A stretch of DNA of 64,000 nucleotides from Rattus norvegicus (taxonomy: Eukaryota > Chordata > Mammalia > Rodentia > Muridae), in NCBI RefSeq assembly GCF_036323735.1, contig NC_086032.1, positions 51,453,335-51,517,334 on the forward strand. Reading direction: 5' to 3'. The notes beneath the pieces are model-generated. The model made no database searches. It saw only the letters and a program-made list of their open reading frames with translations, and was not told the DNA's origin. The position numbers and the translations under genes were made by a program. Shown here piece by piece: positions 35,081 through 47,934 of this stretch (positions within the stretch are counted from its first letter, which is position 1; each line of letters begins with the position of its first letter).

Positions 35081-35701
35081 ATGGCATTCTAGACTTCAGC
35101 TTTTCCTGGGAGCACATTGAAGAAAACCAGCAATAATAATACTTTTCTCAAAAAGATAACTAATGATAATTGTTTATTGGATTTAGTGATGTAGAAATTA
35201 TTTGCTACTTTGATAAATGACTTTCAATGGACTGATAGGGTACTTGGCATATGGGATGGTTTTCAAGAAATCGAATCTCATTGGAACCAAAAAGTTTTGA
35301 AAACTCTTGAATTTGAGGTTTGTTTTTACTTGTAAAGGAGACAGAGAAAGAAAGCATATCTAAAGAAAATTTATTAGAGAGAGGAGAACTTGTATTTTAG
35401 TGGAAGGGCTGTAGGAGAAATTTTTAGTGCTGTTTATAGCTATAGAAAAGAATTGCTTCATAATATTAATGTCATCTAGGAAGTTATTTAGATAATAAAA
35501 TGTTATCCTTATAAGAACCTCTTGGAGAATACTAAAGGCTAGTAGCCCTACAGAAGCCAGTGTTGCAGGCTGAGAAGTAGGGGAAAGTTTGGATAGTTAC
35601 TTCTGGGGTGTTTGAACTTGAAAATGAGGCAGATTTCATCTGCTTTAAATTTATGTTGTCATTTCTTCTTTTACAGTATCCATATTACACTTTATTCTGC
35701 A

Positions 35702-35955
35702 TTTAACTTTTTATTGGATAGTTTATTTATTTATATTTCAAATGTTATCACTTTTTTTCCGGTTCCCCCTCTCCCTTTTCCCCTCAATGCTCCCCCTGCT
35801 TCTATGAAGATGCTTCACCTCCCACCCACCCACTCCCACCTCAACACCCTGACATTTCCCTACACTGGGGAAATGAATCTTCACAGAATTAAGTGCTTGT
35901 CCTCCTATTGATGCCACACAAGGCCATCCTCTGCTATATATGCGGCTGGAGCCAC
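35702..35955 (-). mobile_element. Short old L1 (Lx-like) 3'-end fragment
   Basis: TTTATTTATATTTCAAATG followed by the CCGGTTCCCCCTCTCCC block and CCTACACTGGGG, then CATCCTCTGCTATATATG: the reverse complement of an old rodent L1 3'UTR, 5'-truncated after about 250 bases. Confidence 0.8.
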
Positions 35956-38900
35956 ATTGTCATCTTCTACATACCTTTTTGTGTCATATTGTTTAGCATC
36001 ATAAAGCATCCAATGAAAGTAATTATATACTTTCATATTAACCATTCAGTAAAAGGTATTGTACTTTCATATTAACGCACCAAACAGCTGTTATAAAAAG
36101 TCTAGAGTATTGGCCTGGTTTTTTGGCAAATTTTATTTTTACATAGTAAACTAATGTCAAAGTACCAAGTCTTCATCTTTTCACTCAAAAAAATGGGATA
36201 GGAAGTCTAAGACTATTCTTTATTTTACAGATGCCCATTAAAAGACACATGAAACAGATGAAGTGAAAATGTAGAAAATATATTTTCAGTTAAATACATT
36301 ATCACTAACTTTCATTGTAACTTATTTTCATGTAAAACAATGGCATTATAAATAAAATTTATATGAGACTTTTGTAGTGTAATGGCATAAAATAAGAGGA
36401 GATGAATATAATTTGACCAGGATTTAATTACAAACTCCCTGTTATGTTTTCTATATAGAGGAGGTACTGCTCTTGTTAAACATAATTTTAATTAATAAAG
36501 GATTATCATTTACAATATATAGGAAGGTTATCAATTTGCCAAAGATTTAGAAGATGGTATAATGTACTTAATACTAAATTTAATCAAGCACAGCTTAATC
36601 ACTGTCATGACTTCAAAGTTTACTCTAAGTACTTTTATATATGTGAAGTGGATCCAGCATCTGTAGAATATGACTCAAAGAAAAGGTTTAGGTACAAACC
36701 AGGTTAATGAGTAGATTATAATTTCAGTATGAGACTATTGGGAGAAATAAGACTAAAGTTCAGAATGAGTAGTTTTCTGAATATGAAATATAATGGTGTG
36801 ACAAGCTTACCTACCTGTCTTCTGCATTTATAGACAAGTTGAAACAGGCCTGGCAGAAATCTCTAGTGGCATTCATTTCTGAGTAAGCTCACATCTCTAA
36901 ATTTTAAGTCCTGAGATTTATTAAAACCCTATCTTTATGGTAGCATGATTAATGGGAACAGAGACAAGTATGTACTTCCAGATAAATAAAATACAGCTCA
37001 TGTCCAATGAGACTGCTTGAAATAATTGGGAAACTCTCCTCAAAACAGTTCTGATGATAACTGAGGAAATGTTAGAATACCATGAATAGGAAAATTTAAC
37101 CCTGAATGTAGAGTTTTATAAGTTAATTTTCTTTATGTGTAACGGCATCTAGGAGTACATCTGAAAAATTTGTTAAAATTCATGTATTGATTCCAAATGT
37201 CAATTAACAAAATGTATGCTAAGGAATGATTCATTAATCTGTAATGACATATGAATTCTTCAGTATCCAGCCAGGCCAATGAAGCCCTGGGGGCAGTTGT
37301 TTCTTTCTGTCATTTCTAGTTGTTTGTTCTTAACCCAAAGCATTTGATATACAGACATATCACTTATGAGAGGTCTAATGGTATATAAGGAATATACTAA
37401 GGTATGAACTGCTGGTAACTATTAAAAGCTGGTTTTACTTGAGGCATGGGTGTTTACAGTCTGGAATCACTGTGAAGGGAAATCTGGAAGGGCTGAAACC
37501 TAGACTCTAGAGGAAAAGTAAATGCTCATTCAGTTGAAGCTGGTATCTCTGAGGGAGTACCACAAGCTTGATTCTGAAAAGTGTTGAGAAAAGCACAAAC
37601 TGAAATCAGTCACTGCTGCTCCTGAGATGAAATGGCACTTCCAGGTGAAAATGTGTCACTGTGGTGATGCTGTGAGCAGTCAGAAGCAAAAACAGGAACA
37701 GGAAGCTAAGAAGAAAGAGCAACTCTCTCTTCCCCTTATCCTGTCAAGTGCTATTCTTACTGTCTTAAGTGCTCTCTCTGTGGCAGAGTCAGCAGCCTGC
37801 TGAACAGAGCAGAAATAGATCAGGGAGCCATAGATATACCAGCACAGCACTACAGAGTACAGAGGGTAGTCTGGGAGTCTAGAGTGTTCTAAGTATGTGG
37901 GGCATAGTTTACAATGGACTCCCCTAACGCATTTGACCACAAGTTTTCATTAGTATATAAAACTTGAGTTGCAGCATGAGAGTTAAACACTATCTAGAAT
38001 TTCCTTTTGGCCAACAGAATTGAATATTGATTCCTCAGTCAATACTTTGGCACTTTGAAGAGTTGGCTGGAAAAAGAAAACCCCAGAATATTTATAAACT
38101 ATTGTTGTATACTCCAGCTCAGCTGAGAGGGTAATTCTTTGTAGTCATTTTATTTCTCTCTGCTATTTTATATGTGTTTGACATTTAATTTTCTTTCTGG
38201 AGGGTTTTTGTGAAGATTTTGCTTTAATTATTCAGGTACATAAGAATATAGACTATAAAATATTTATTATGGACACACTATTTTATATACCTTTCCTTGT
38301 TCAAACCACTAAGAGAACAATGCTTTGTTATAATTCTAAAGCAATCTCAATGCAGGTTTACTCTTTTACAGTTTTATAAATTAGCAATTAGCAATTAGCA
38401 ATGAAAAAATTCTATGAGCCTTTGGTTATCTTCACTGAAATCAGAGAAGAACATTAGATTGGAATTGGCGTGAGTTAAACTTCTGGAACCTTTACAAAAA
38501 CCATAGAAATCAGTCTGCTCAAGAAAGTCACTCAACAATTAAATAGCATTTACCTGAAGTATTTAATTTACTTTATTAATAGCAGTGTTAAATTCTTCAG
38601 TTGGGTCTCATGTCAAAGGAAAGATTCTGTTTCTTAAGGGAATAAAAGGTAGACAGAAAAGTTTATCAGGCAGAACAAGAAGAAATAAGATTTTGTAAAA
38701 TAAGTGGCTTTTAATTTATCAATCGCTGGTGTTGTTTTCCCCTCAAGTATTCTAATTCAATTCTTCCTATGCATCACTGCATAATACCAAAACTACTTAT
38801 AGTTCTCATCTAGAATATTTAATTCTTAACTCATTTCCCTAAACTAGCAAGCCTTTGTATTCTACTTGACTTTTGAGGATTCAATGCAATTCATTAGCTT

Positions 38901-39276
38901 CTGCAGGTTTTGAAAAATATCATAGACTTACAGAGCTCTGGTGTAAGTCTTTTAGTTCATTCACTGAAATCATTAATGTATTGGGAGAATTTTAGTTTTA
39001 AATTTAAGTGAATAGCTATGAGAAATTGAATTGCTATTTGTGTTTATGATTTAGAAGAATAAGGTAACAGTCTTAGTAGTTTGCAAAGAGCTATCCTCAC
39101 ATATCTCTTTTTAATAATTACTTACAGATTACACAAAAAGGTCAATATGATGATTTTATCTGATTAATTTGTAGACATTCTCAGTTTAGCTTAAAAAGGT
39201 GAAAATGTCTTGAGAATCTGGGATTTATGTGATTATAAACTCAAGTTTTAAACTGAGTCAGAAGAAAACTAAAATT
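35956..39276. other. AT-rich sequence, no feature identified
   Basis: No L1, no convincing SINE and no exon recognised. The stretch 37440-37960 is less AT-rich than its surroundings and looks like an old interspersed repeat, but I cannot name a family. The minus-strand frame at 37680-37940 has no recognised product. Confidence 0.5.
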
Positions 39277-39284
39277 CTTTTCTA
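39277..39284. repeat. Possible left target-site duplication of the head-to-head L1 pair
   Basis: CTTTTCTA, also at 40173-40180. Eight bases only, so a chance match is possible. Confidence 0.35.
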
Positions 39285-39494
39285 ATTTTTTTTCATTTTT
39301 TAATTGAATATTTTTATTTACATTTCAAATATTATCCCCCTTCCCAGTTTCCCCTCCCGAAACCCCCTATCCCATCCCCCCACCCTCTGCTTCCATGAGA
39401 GTGCTCCCCCACCCAACCAACCACTCAGTTCCAGCTCCCAGTCCTGGCATTCCTCCACACTGGGATACCAAGCTTTCACAAAACCAAGGGTTTT
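39285..39494 (-). mobile_element. Old L1 3'-end fragment, left arm of a head-to-head pair
   Basis: T-rich tail, then TTATTTACATTTCAAATATT and CCCAGTTTCCCCTCCCG, ending at ACAAAACCAAGGG: the reverse complement of an Lx-like 3'UTR truncated after about 200 bases. It abuts another L1 tail in the opposite orientation. Confidence 0.82.
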
Positions 39495-40172
39495 GAAACT
39501 CAAGACGGATGACCAAAATGTAAATGCTTCACTCCTTCTTTAAAAGGGGAACAAGAAAACCCTTGTCAGGGAATAGGGAGGCACAGTTTAGAACAGAGGC
39601 AGAAGGAACACCCATTCAGAGTCTGCCCCACATGTGGCCCATACATATACAGCCACCAAACTAGATAAGATGGATGAAACAAAGATGTGCAGGCCGACAG
39701 GAACCTCATGTAGATCTCTCCTAAGAGACACACCCAGAATACAGCAAATGCATAGGCGAATGCCAGCAGCAAACCACTAAACTGAGAATGGAACCCCCGT
39801 TGAAGGAATCAGAGAAAGGACTGGAAGAGCTTGAAGGGGCTCGAGACCCCCATATGAACAACAATGCCATCCAACCAGAGCTTCCAGGGACTAAGCCACT
39901 ACCCAAAGACTGACCCTGGGCTCCAATGAATAGGAATGAATAGCCCAGTAAAAGTACCAGTGGAAGGGGAAGCCATTGGTCCTGCCAAGACTGAACACCC
40001 AGTGAACGTGATTATTGGGGGGAGGGTGGTAATGGGGTGAGGATGGGGAGGGGAAGGTCTTATAGAAGGAGAGGGGAAGGGGCTAGGGGGATGTTGGCAT
40101 GGAAACTAGGAAGGGGAATAACAATCAAAATGTAAATAAGAAATACTCAAGTTAATAAAGATAAAAAAAAAA
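39495..40172 (+). mobile_element. 5'-truncated L1 3'UTR, right arm of a head-to-head pair
   Basis: Starts at GAAACTCAAGACGGATGACC, the post-ORF2 part of the 3'UTR. It carries the GCCCCACATGTGGCCC block and the G-rich tract near 40016-40100, and ends AGTTAATAAAGATAAAAAAAA. Typical truncated plus-strand insertion. Confidence 0.9.
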
Positions 40173-40180
40173 CTTTTCTA
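40173..40180. repeat. Possible right target-site duplication of the head-to-head L1 pair
   Basis: CTTTTCTA right after the A tail. Confidence 0.35.
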
Positions 40181-40960
40181 TAAGGTAAAAAAGCTTGATT
40201 TCCTAGAAAGTAGTTGCCAAAAGCCAACAGTTAAATGAATGATGGTCATCTCTCTTTGTTACCTGAAACCACTGCTTAGTTGGAAGGACTACTGTATAAA
40301 CAATTAGGCAAGCATTCTACACCACCCTCCGTTGTTAACTATCTTTGAGATATTCTGTTAGACAGAAAATTGATAAGACTGGTAAACATGCTCCAGGTAT
40401 CTAATTAGCTCAGGTAGTACAATCACAGCTGTTCAATATCCAGTTGAAAAACAGAGTTGCTTTCAACATCATCCAAATACTAGAAAATGGAAAGAAGAAC
40501 TGCAGAGTTCACATGACTGGTCATCTGAAAGAAAACTCATTTCTTCTTAATCTTGTCTTGTGCCATAAGAAATTCAATTTAGGAAAGAAAGACAGCAGAC
40601 AAAAACCTTTCTGGGTTTGACTTTTTATGTTTTGAACATCAGAAAGGGATTTAAGAGAACATCTTCTAGATTCTTTTTTTAAAGAGTCTCACAAAAATAT
40701 TCCTTTAAATAAAGCAACTTCCCCCATGCCAACACAGCTTCTCTTCCGTCATTCTCTCTCACCACATTACAGAGTTTATCAGCAGGATTCAAGAATAATA
40801 TAGTATATTTCATTTTACAGGATGCTATGATATTTCTACAAGTACAAACATGCAGTGGCTTTCCTATTCAATTTATCATTCTTTCTGGAATATTTTTCCT
40901 CCACAGAATTTTACTAATTCTTATACACAAGCTTATTATTCCTCCCATCTTTTAGTTATT
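40181..40960. other. Unique-looking AT-rich sequence
   Basis: Nothing recognised between two L1 insertions. Confidence 0.5.
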
Positions 40961-40975
40961 GAACTGATATCTTTA
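40961..40975. repeat. Left target-site duplication of L1 copy E (decayed)
   Basis: GAACTGATATCTTTA versus GAATTGATACCTTTA at 47153-47167: 13 of 15 bases match, and both differences are C/T transitions. Confidence 0.72.
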
Positions 40976-41702
40976 CTATTTTTCCCCTCCATCTTAATTA
41001 AATTGGGTATTTCTTATCTACATTTCAATTGTTATTGCTTTTCCCGGTTTCCAGGCCAACATCCCCCTAACAGCTCCCACTCCCATTTTAGATGGGTGTT
41101 CCCCTTCCAATTCTCCCCCCATTACCACCCTCTCCCCAAAAATCTCGTTCACTGGGGGTTCAGCCTTGGCAGGACCAAGGGCTTCTCCTTCCACTGCTGC
41201 TCTTGCTAGGCTATTCATTGCTACCTATGCAGTTTGAGCCCAGGGTCAGTCCACGTATAGTCCTGGGTAGCGGCTTAGTCCCTGGAAGCTCTGGTTGGTT
41301 GGCATTGTATATATTGGGTTTCAAGCCCCTTCAAGCTCTTTCGGACCTTTCTCTGAATCCTTAAATGGGGGTCCCATTCAGTGGTTTGCTGCTGGCATTC
41401 GCCTATGCATTTGCTGTATTCTGGATGTGTCTCTCAGGAGAGATCTACATCTGGTTCCTGTCAGCCTGCACTTCTTTGCTTCATCCATCTTACCTAGTTT
41501 GGTGGTTGTATATGTATGGGCCACTTGTGGGGCAGACTCTGAATGGGCGTTCCTTCAGCCTCTGTTCTAAATTTTGACTCCCTATTCCCTCCCAAGGGTA
41601 TTCTTGTTCCCCTTTTAAAGAAGGAGTGAAGCATTCACATTTTGGTTATGCTTCTTGAGTTTCATGTGTTCTGTGCATTTCGAGTAATTCGAGCATTTTT
41701 GG
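40976..41702 (-). other. L1 3'UTR, copy E
   Basis: Reverse complement of the L1 3'UTR. The C-rich strand of the polypurine tract is at about 41060-41145, much more interrupted than in A, B or F. The A tail has decayed to TCTTAATTAAATTGGG. Confidence 0.82.
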
Positions 41703-44700
41703 CTAATAGCCACTTATCACTGAATGCATATCATGTGTGTTTTTCTGTGATTGGGTAACTCATTCAGGATGATATTTTCCAGTTCCATCCATTTGCCTAT
41801 GAATTTCACAAAGTCATTGTTTTTGATAGCTGAGTAGTATTCCATTGTGTAGATGTACCACATTTTCTGTATCCATTCCTGTGTTGAAGGGCATCGGGGT
41901 TCTTTCCACCTTCTGGCTGTTATACATAAGGTTGCTATGAACAGAGTGGAGCATGTGTCTTTGTTGTATGTTGGGCTCTCTTTTGGGTATATGCCCAAGA
42001 GAGATATAGCTAGGTCTTCAGATAGTTCAGTGTCAAATTTTCTGAGGAACCTCCAGAGTAATTTCCAGATGGGTTGTACCAGTCTGCAATCCGACCAAAA
42101 ACGGAGGAGTGTTCCTCTTTCTTAACATTCTTGCCAGAATCTGCTGTCACCTGAGTTTTTTTATCTTAGCCATTCTGACTGGTGTGAGGTGGAATCTCAG
42201 TGTTTTGATTGGCATTACCGTTATGACTAAAGTTGTTGAACATTTCTTTAGGTGTTTCTCATCCGTTTGGAATTCCTCAGCTGTGAATTCTTTGTTTAGC
42301 TCTGAACCCCATTTTTAATAGGGTTATTTATCTCCCTGCGGTCTAACTTTGTGAATTCTTTGTATATTTTGGTTATAAGGCCTCTATCAGTTCTAGGATT
42401 GTTAAAGATCCTTTCCCAATCTGTTGGTTGCCATTTTGTCCTAACAACAGTGTCCTTTGCCTTACAGAAGCTTTGCGGTTTTATGAAATCTCATTTGTTC
42501 ATCCTTGATCTTAGAGCATAAGCCACTGGTGTTTTGTTCAGGAAATTTTCTACAGTGCCCATGTGTTCGAGCTGCTTCGCCACTTTTTCTTCTATTAGTT
42601 TGAGAGTATCTGGTTTGATGTGGAGGTCCTTGATCCACTTGGACTTAAGGTTTGTACAGGGTGATCAGCATGGATCGAACTGCATTCTTCTACTTGCTGA
42701 CCTCCAGTTGAACCAGCACAATTTCCTGAAAATGCTATCCTGTTTCCATTGGATGGTTTTGGCTCCTTTGTCAAAAATCAAGTGACCATAGGTGTATGGG
42801 TTCATTTCTGTGTCCTCAATTCTATTCCACTGGTCTATCTCTTTGTCTCTGTACCAATACCATACAGTTATTATTACTACTGTTCCATATTATTGCTTGA
42901 GTACAGGTATTGTGATTCCCCCAGAAGTCTTTTTATTGTTGAGGATAGTTTTAACTATTCTGGTTTTTTTTTATTATTTCAGATGAATTTGCAAATTGTT
43001 CTGTCTAACTCTATGAAGAACTGGGTTGGAATTTTCACGGGGACTGCATTGAATTTGTAGATTGCTTTTGGTAAAATGGCCATTTTTACTATATTAATCC
43101 AGTCAATCCATGAGCATGGGAGATATTTTCATCTTCTGAGATCTTCTTCAATTTCATTCTTCAGAGGCTTGAAGTTCTTATTATACAAATCTTTCACTTG
43201 CTTTGTTAAAGTCACACCGAGGTATTTTATATTATTTGGAACTATTATGAAGGTTGTCATTTCCCTAATTTCTTCTCAGCTTGTTTCTCTTTTGCATAGT
43301 GGAAGGCTACTGATTTATTTGAGTTAATTTTATACCTAGCCACTTTGCTGAGTGTGCTTATCAGGTTTAGTAGTTCTCTGGAGGAACTGTTGTGTTCACT
43401 TAAATATCCAATCATATCGTCTGCAAATAGTGATATTTTGACTTCTTCCTTTCCAATCTGTATCCCTTTTATCTCCTTTTGTTGTCTGATTGCTCTGGCT
43501 AGGACTTGGAGAACTATATTGAATAAGTAGGGAGAGAGTGGGCAGCCTGGTCTACTCCCTGATTTTAGTGGGATTGCTTCAACTTTCTCTCCATCTAGTT
43601 TAATATTAGCTACTGGTTTGCTGTATATGGCTTTTACTATGTTTAGGTATGGGCCTTGAATTCCTGTTCTTTCCAGGACTTTTATCATGAAGGGGTGCTG
43701 AATTTTGTCAAATGTGTTCTCAGCATTTACTGAAATGATCATGTGTTTTTTATTTTTCCGTTTGTTAATACAGTGGATTATGTTGATAGTTTTCCGAATA
43801 TTGAGCCATCCCTGTGTCCCTGGAATGAAGCCTACTTGATCATGTTGGATGATTGTTTTGAACTGCTTTTTGATTCGATTTCCAAGAATTTTATTGAATA
43901 TCTTTGCGTCAGTATTCATAAGGGAAATTGGTATGAAGTTCTCTTTCTTTGCTGGCTCTTTGTGTGCTTTAGGTAATTGTGGCTTCATAGAAGGAGTTTG
44001 GTAGTGCTCCATCTCTTTCAATTTCATGGAATACTTTGGAAAGTATTGGTATGTGGTCTTCTATGAAGATCTGATAGAATTCTGCATTTAACCCGTCTGG
44101 ACCTGGGCTCTTTTTGGTTGGGAGGCTTTTAATGACTGCTTCTATTTCATTAGGACTTATAGGGTTGTTTAAAAGTTTTATTTCTTCCTGATTTAACTTT
44201 GGTACCTGGTATCTGTCTAGGAAATTGTCCATTTTCTCCAGATTTTCAAGTTTTGTTTAATATAGGCATTTGTAGTAGGGTCTGATGGTTTTTTGAATTT
44301 CCTCTGGCTCTGTTGCTATGTCTCCCTTTTCATTTCTGATTTTGTTAATTTGGACGCACTCTCTGTGTCCTCTGGTTAGTCTGGCTAAGGATTTATCTAT
44401 CTTGTTGATTTTCTCAAAGAACCAGCTTTTGATTCTGTTGATTCTTCATATAGTCCTTTTTGTTTCTACTTGGTTGATTTCAGCTCTGAGTTTGATTATT
44501 TCATGCCTTCTACTCCTCCTGGGGGTTTTGCTTCTTTTTGTTCTAGAGCTTTTAAGTGTCTTGTCAAGCTGCTGATATATACTCTCTCTTCTTTCTTTCT
44601 GCTGACATTCAGAGCTATGAGTTTTTCTCTTAGCACTGCTTTCATTATGTCCCATAAGTTTGAGTATGTTTTACCTTCATTTTCATTAAATTCTAAAAAG

Positions 44701-45507
44701 TCTTTAATTTCTTTCTTTATATCTTCCTTGTCCAGGTTATCATTGAGTGGAGCATTGATCAATTTCCAATTATATGTGGGCATTTTTTCCTTATTTTTTT
44801 TTTGAAGAACAGCTAGACCATTATGGTCTGATAGGACACATGGGATTATTTCTATCTTTCTGTATGTATTGAGTCCCGTTTTAAGACCGATTATATGGTC
44901 AATTTTGGAGAAAGTGTCGTGGGGAGTTGAGGAGAAGGTATATCCTTTTGTTTTAGGATAAGGTGTTCTATAAATATCTGTTAAATGCTTTTGGTTCATG
45001 ACTTCTCTTAGTCTGTCTATGTCTCTGTTAATTTATGTTTCCATGATCTGTCCATTGATGAGAGAGGGGGGGTGAAATTATTGTGTGAGGTGCAATGTGT
45101 GATTTGAGCTTTAGTAAGGTTTCTTTTATGTGTGTAGGTGCCCTTGTATTTGGAGCATAGGTATTTAGGATTGAGAGTTCGTCTTGGTGGAGTTTTCCTT
45201 TGATGAATATGAAATGTCCTTCCTTATCTTTTTTGATGACGTTTGGTTGAAAGTCAATTTTATTTGATATTAGAATGGCTACTCCAACTTGTTTCTTCAG
45301 AAAATTTACTTGCAACATTGTTTTCTAGCCTTTTACTCTGAGGTAGTGTCTGTCTTTGTCTCTGAGGTGTGTTTCCTGTAGGCAGCAAAATGTTGAGTCC
45401 TCATGGCATATCCAGTTTGTTAATCTTTGTCTTTTTATTGGTGAATTGAGTCCATTGATGTTGAGAGTTATTAAGGGATAGTGATTGTTGCTTCCTGTTA
45501 TATTCAT
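41703..45507 (-). pseudogene. L1 ORF2 remnant, copy E
   Basis: From ATG at 45505-45507 (MNITGSNNHYP) to TAG at 41703-41705. Readable blocks: endonuclease start (45028-45507), linker (44446-44999), polymerase (43257-44232, with SLFADDMIGYL so both catalytic aspartates persist) and C-terminus (41717-41998). The endonuclease is cut in the GDFN region near 45065, where sequence is lost. The A run corresponding to 13942-13946 of copy B again has five A (42312-42316). Not functional. Confidence 0.9.
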
Positions 45508-45565
45508 GTTTGGATGTGAGATTATGTTTGTTTGCTTGTCTTCTCTTTGTTTTGTTGCAAAACGA

Positions 45566-46645
45566 TTATTTTCTTTCTTTTTCTAGGGTGTAGCTTACCT
45601 TCTTGTGTTGGGCTTTACCATTTATTATCCTTTGTAGGGCTGGATCTGTAGAAAGATATTGTGTAAATTTGGTTTTTTTTCATGGAATATCTTGGTTTCT
45701 CCATCTATGATAATTGAGAGTTTAGATGGATACAGTAACCTGGGCTGTCATTTGTGTTCTCTTAGGTCTGTATGACATCTCTCCAGGATCTTCTGGCTTT
45801 CATAGTCTGTGGTGAGAAGTCTGGTGTAATTCTGATAGGTCTGCCTTTATTTGTTACTTGACATTTTTCCCTTACTGCTTTTAATATTCTTTCTTTGTTT
45901 CATGCATTTAGTGTTTTGACTATTATGTGTCAGGAAGAGTTTCTTTTCTCATCCAATCTATTCGGTGTTCTGTAGGCTTATTGTATGTTTATAGGCATCT
46001 CTTTCTTTAGGTTAGGGAAGTTTTCTTCTATGATTTTGTCTTAGATTTTTACTGCTCCTTTTGTTTGGGAGTCTTTACTCTCTTCTTTACCTGTTATCCT
46101 TAGTTTTGATCTTCTCATTGTGTCCTGGATTTCCTGTATGTTTTGGGCAAGTAACTTTTTCTGTTTTACATTATCTTTGACAGTTATGTCAATGATTTCT
46201 ATGGAATCTTCTGTTCCTGAGATTCTCTCTTCTGTCTCTTGCATTCTGTTGGTGATGATTGTATCTATGGCTCCTTCTCTCTTTCTTTGTTTTCTATATT
46301 GAGAGTTGTCTCCCTTTGTGCTTTCTTTATTCCTTCTATTTCCATTTTTAATTCCTTCACCTGTTTGATTGTGTTTTCCTGTAATTCTTTCAGGAACATT
46401 TGCATTTCCTCTCTAAAGTCTTCCGTTTATTTATTTGTCTTTTCCTAAATTTCTCTAAGGGAGTTCTTTATGTCTTTCTTGAAGTCCTCCATCATCATGA
46501 TCAAATGTGATTCTAAATCTAGATCTTGCTTCTCTGCTGTGTTTGGATATTCAGTGTTTGCTTTGGTGGGAGAATTGGGCTCCAATGATGCCATGTAGTC
46601 TTGTTTTCTGTTGCTTGAGTTCCTGTGCTTCCCTCGTGTGATCAT
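45566..46645 (-). pseudogene. L1 ORF1 remnant, copy E
   Basis: ATG at 46643-46645 begins MITRGKHRNSSNRKQDYM, an altered form of the usual basic N-terminus. Open for 66 codons, then broken. Pieces of coiled coil and RRM-like domain read at 46041-46244. One length-polymorphic coiled-coil unit only. Stop TAA at 45566-45568. Confidence 0.85.
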
Positions 46646-47152
46646 GTTGTCTCTTGTGTTACCTTGTTCTGGTATTTCTAACAGTGGTTAGACAGTCCTA
46701 TAGGCCTGTGTGTCAGTAGTGCTGTAGACCTGTTTCCTGTTGTCTTTCAGCCAGTTATGGGAACAGAGTGTTCTGCTTTCCAGTGTGTAGTCATTCCTGT
46801 CTACTGGTCTTCAGGTGTTCCTGTGGGATTGTGTCCTGAGTCCACCAGTAAGGTCACTTGGAGCAGAAAAGTTGGTCTTACTTCTGGTCTGGAGCCTGGG
46901 TTTGATTCTCAGAGCTGGGTTTCTGCTCTCCATGAGGGCAGCAACCAGAAGGTCCTGCCCTGCCTTCAATCGGCACCCTGTGCCCAGGGGGCTCAGGTGG
47001 TGCTAGGCATTTTCCTCTAGAGTCAGAAATGTGGGCAGAGAGTAGTCTCCTTTGGCTTCCCATGTATGTCTGCTCCCATGGGATTTGGGTGCAGGGAGAT
47101 CTTGGACTAGGTCTCTTCAGATCCATGCAGTGTCTGGATTGCAGTGTTGAAT
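46646..47152 (-). promoter_or_regulatory. L1 5'UTR, partial, copy E
   Basis: About 500 bases of leader: the ORF1-proximal part and the end of a monomer (TTTTCCTCTAGAGTCAGAAA near 47011 matches the TCAGAGGAAAA-type block of copy D). It ends inside the monomer at 47152. Confidence 0.75.
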
Positions 47153-47167
47153 GAATTGATACCTTTA
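47153..47167. repeat. Right target-site duplication of L1 copy E (decayed)
   Basis: GAATTGATACCTTTA; see 40961-40975. Confidence 0.72.
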
Positions 47168-47934
47168 TAGAACTAGGTTTTGGTAGGTGTAATGATAATG
47201 TGTTTTGAAATGTTTTGTTCTATGAAGAATTAAGTTTTGCTCTTTGAGAAATGGACAGGCTTTTATGGAAAGTCACTGCTGCTTTCCAGTGTTCATCTGT
47301 CCTTACTAAGATCCAATGACTCCAGGAAGTTGACTCCATGGTTTGATACAGGGAATGGGTAATCCAAAGCCACTAACCATTTAACAGCAAGGTCTTTTTC
47401 AAAGGTGTAGCATCTTTTGTGTGAGTTTAAGTTCATGGGCTTTATGCAATTTTATCTCTGACATTAAAATTCCTATTAGTTTCCAGAAGCCCATTTTAAA
47501 ATATTCTATAGAATGTGAATATCAAAATGAGGAAGCATTGGTTCTCTTTCAATTGTAGAAAATAGCCTGAAGAAAGGAAGCACTAACAGGAGGTCAATTC
47601 AAGAAAACAATAGCTTCAAGAGGGAAGATCCATGCTATGATTCTGACCTCAGAGACCCATGTTTTATTTATGAATTACATGAATGTTTGGTCAGATATGT
47701 ATTTTTTAATATTTATAAGCACATTGATGAAAATTAAAAAACCAGGGAAAATCATCATTGGAAAGGAAAATATAACATTTTCAGTTCTCATTATTTTTTC
47801 TACAATTTACTACTAAACATAGTCATCGGCTGTAGTTTTCCACTTGACGAAGTTAAGACCACTTGGTTTATCACTATATTACAAAGAGAAACTGGTTAAT
47901 AACATATTACTTTGCTAGGACACTTCATAGTTCT

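Larger units (their letters stand above)
31263..35701. other. AT-rich sequence without genes
   Basis: No L1 and no exon recognised. It holds a diverged B1-like SINE (32337-32495), a GT repeat (33895-33946) and a possible MIR trace (34870-35080). Confidence 0.55.
40976..47152 (-). mobile_element. Nearly full-length old L1 copy E
   Basis: Minus-strand element of about 6.2 kb: 3'UTR, ORF2, ORF1 and a partial 5'UTR in that order along the plus strand. It keeps most of its length but has many point changes and indels, and an eroded 3' tail without a clear T run. The decayed 15-bp flanking duplication supports these ends. Confidence 0.92.

Noticed and set aside
37680..37940. 86-codon minus-strand frame as a possible small gene
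   Set aside because: No recognisable motif; lies in what looks like an old interspersed repeat.
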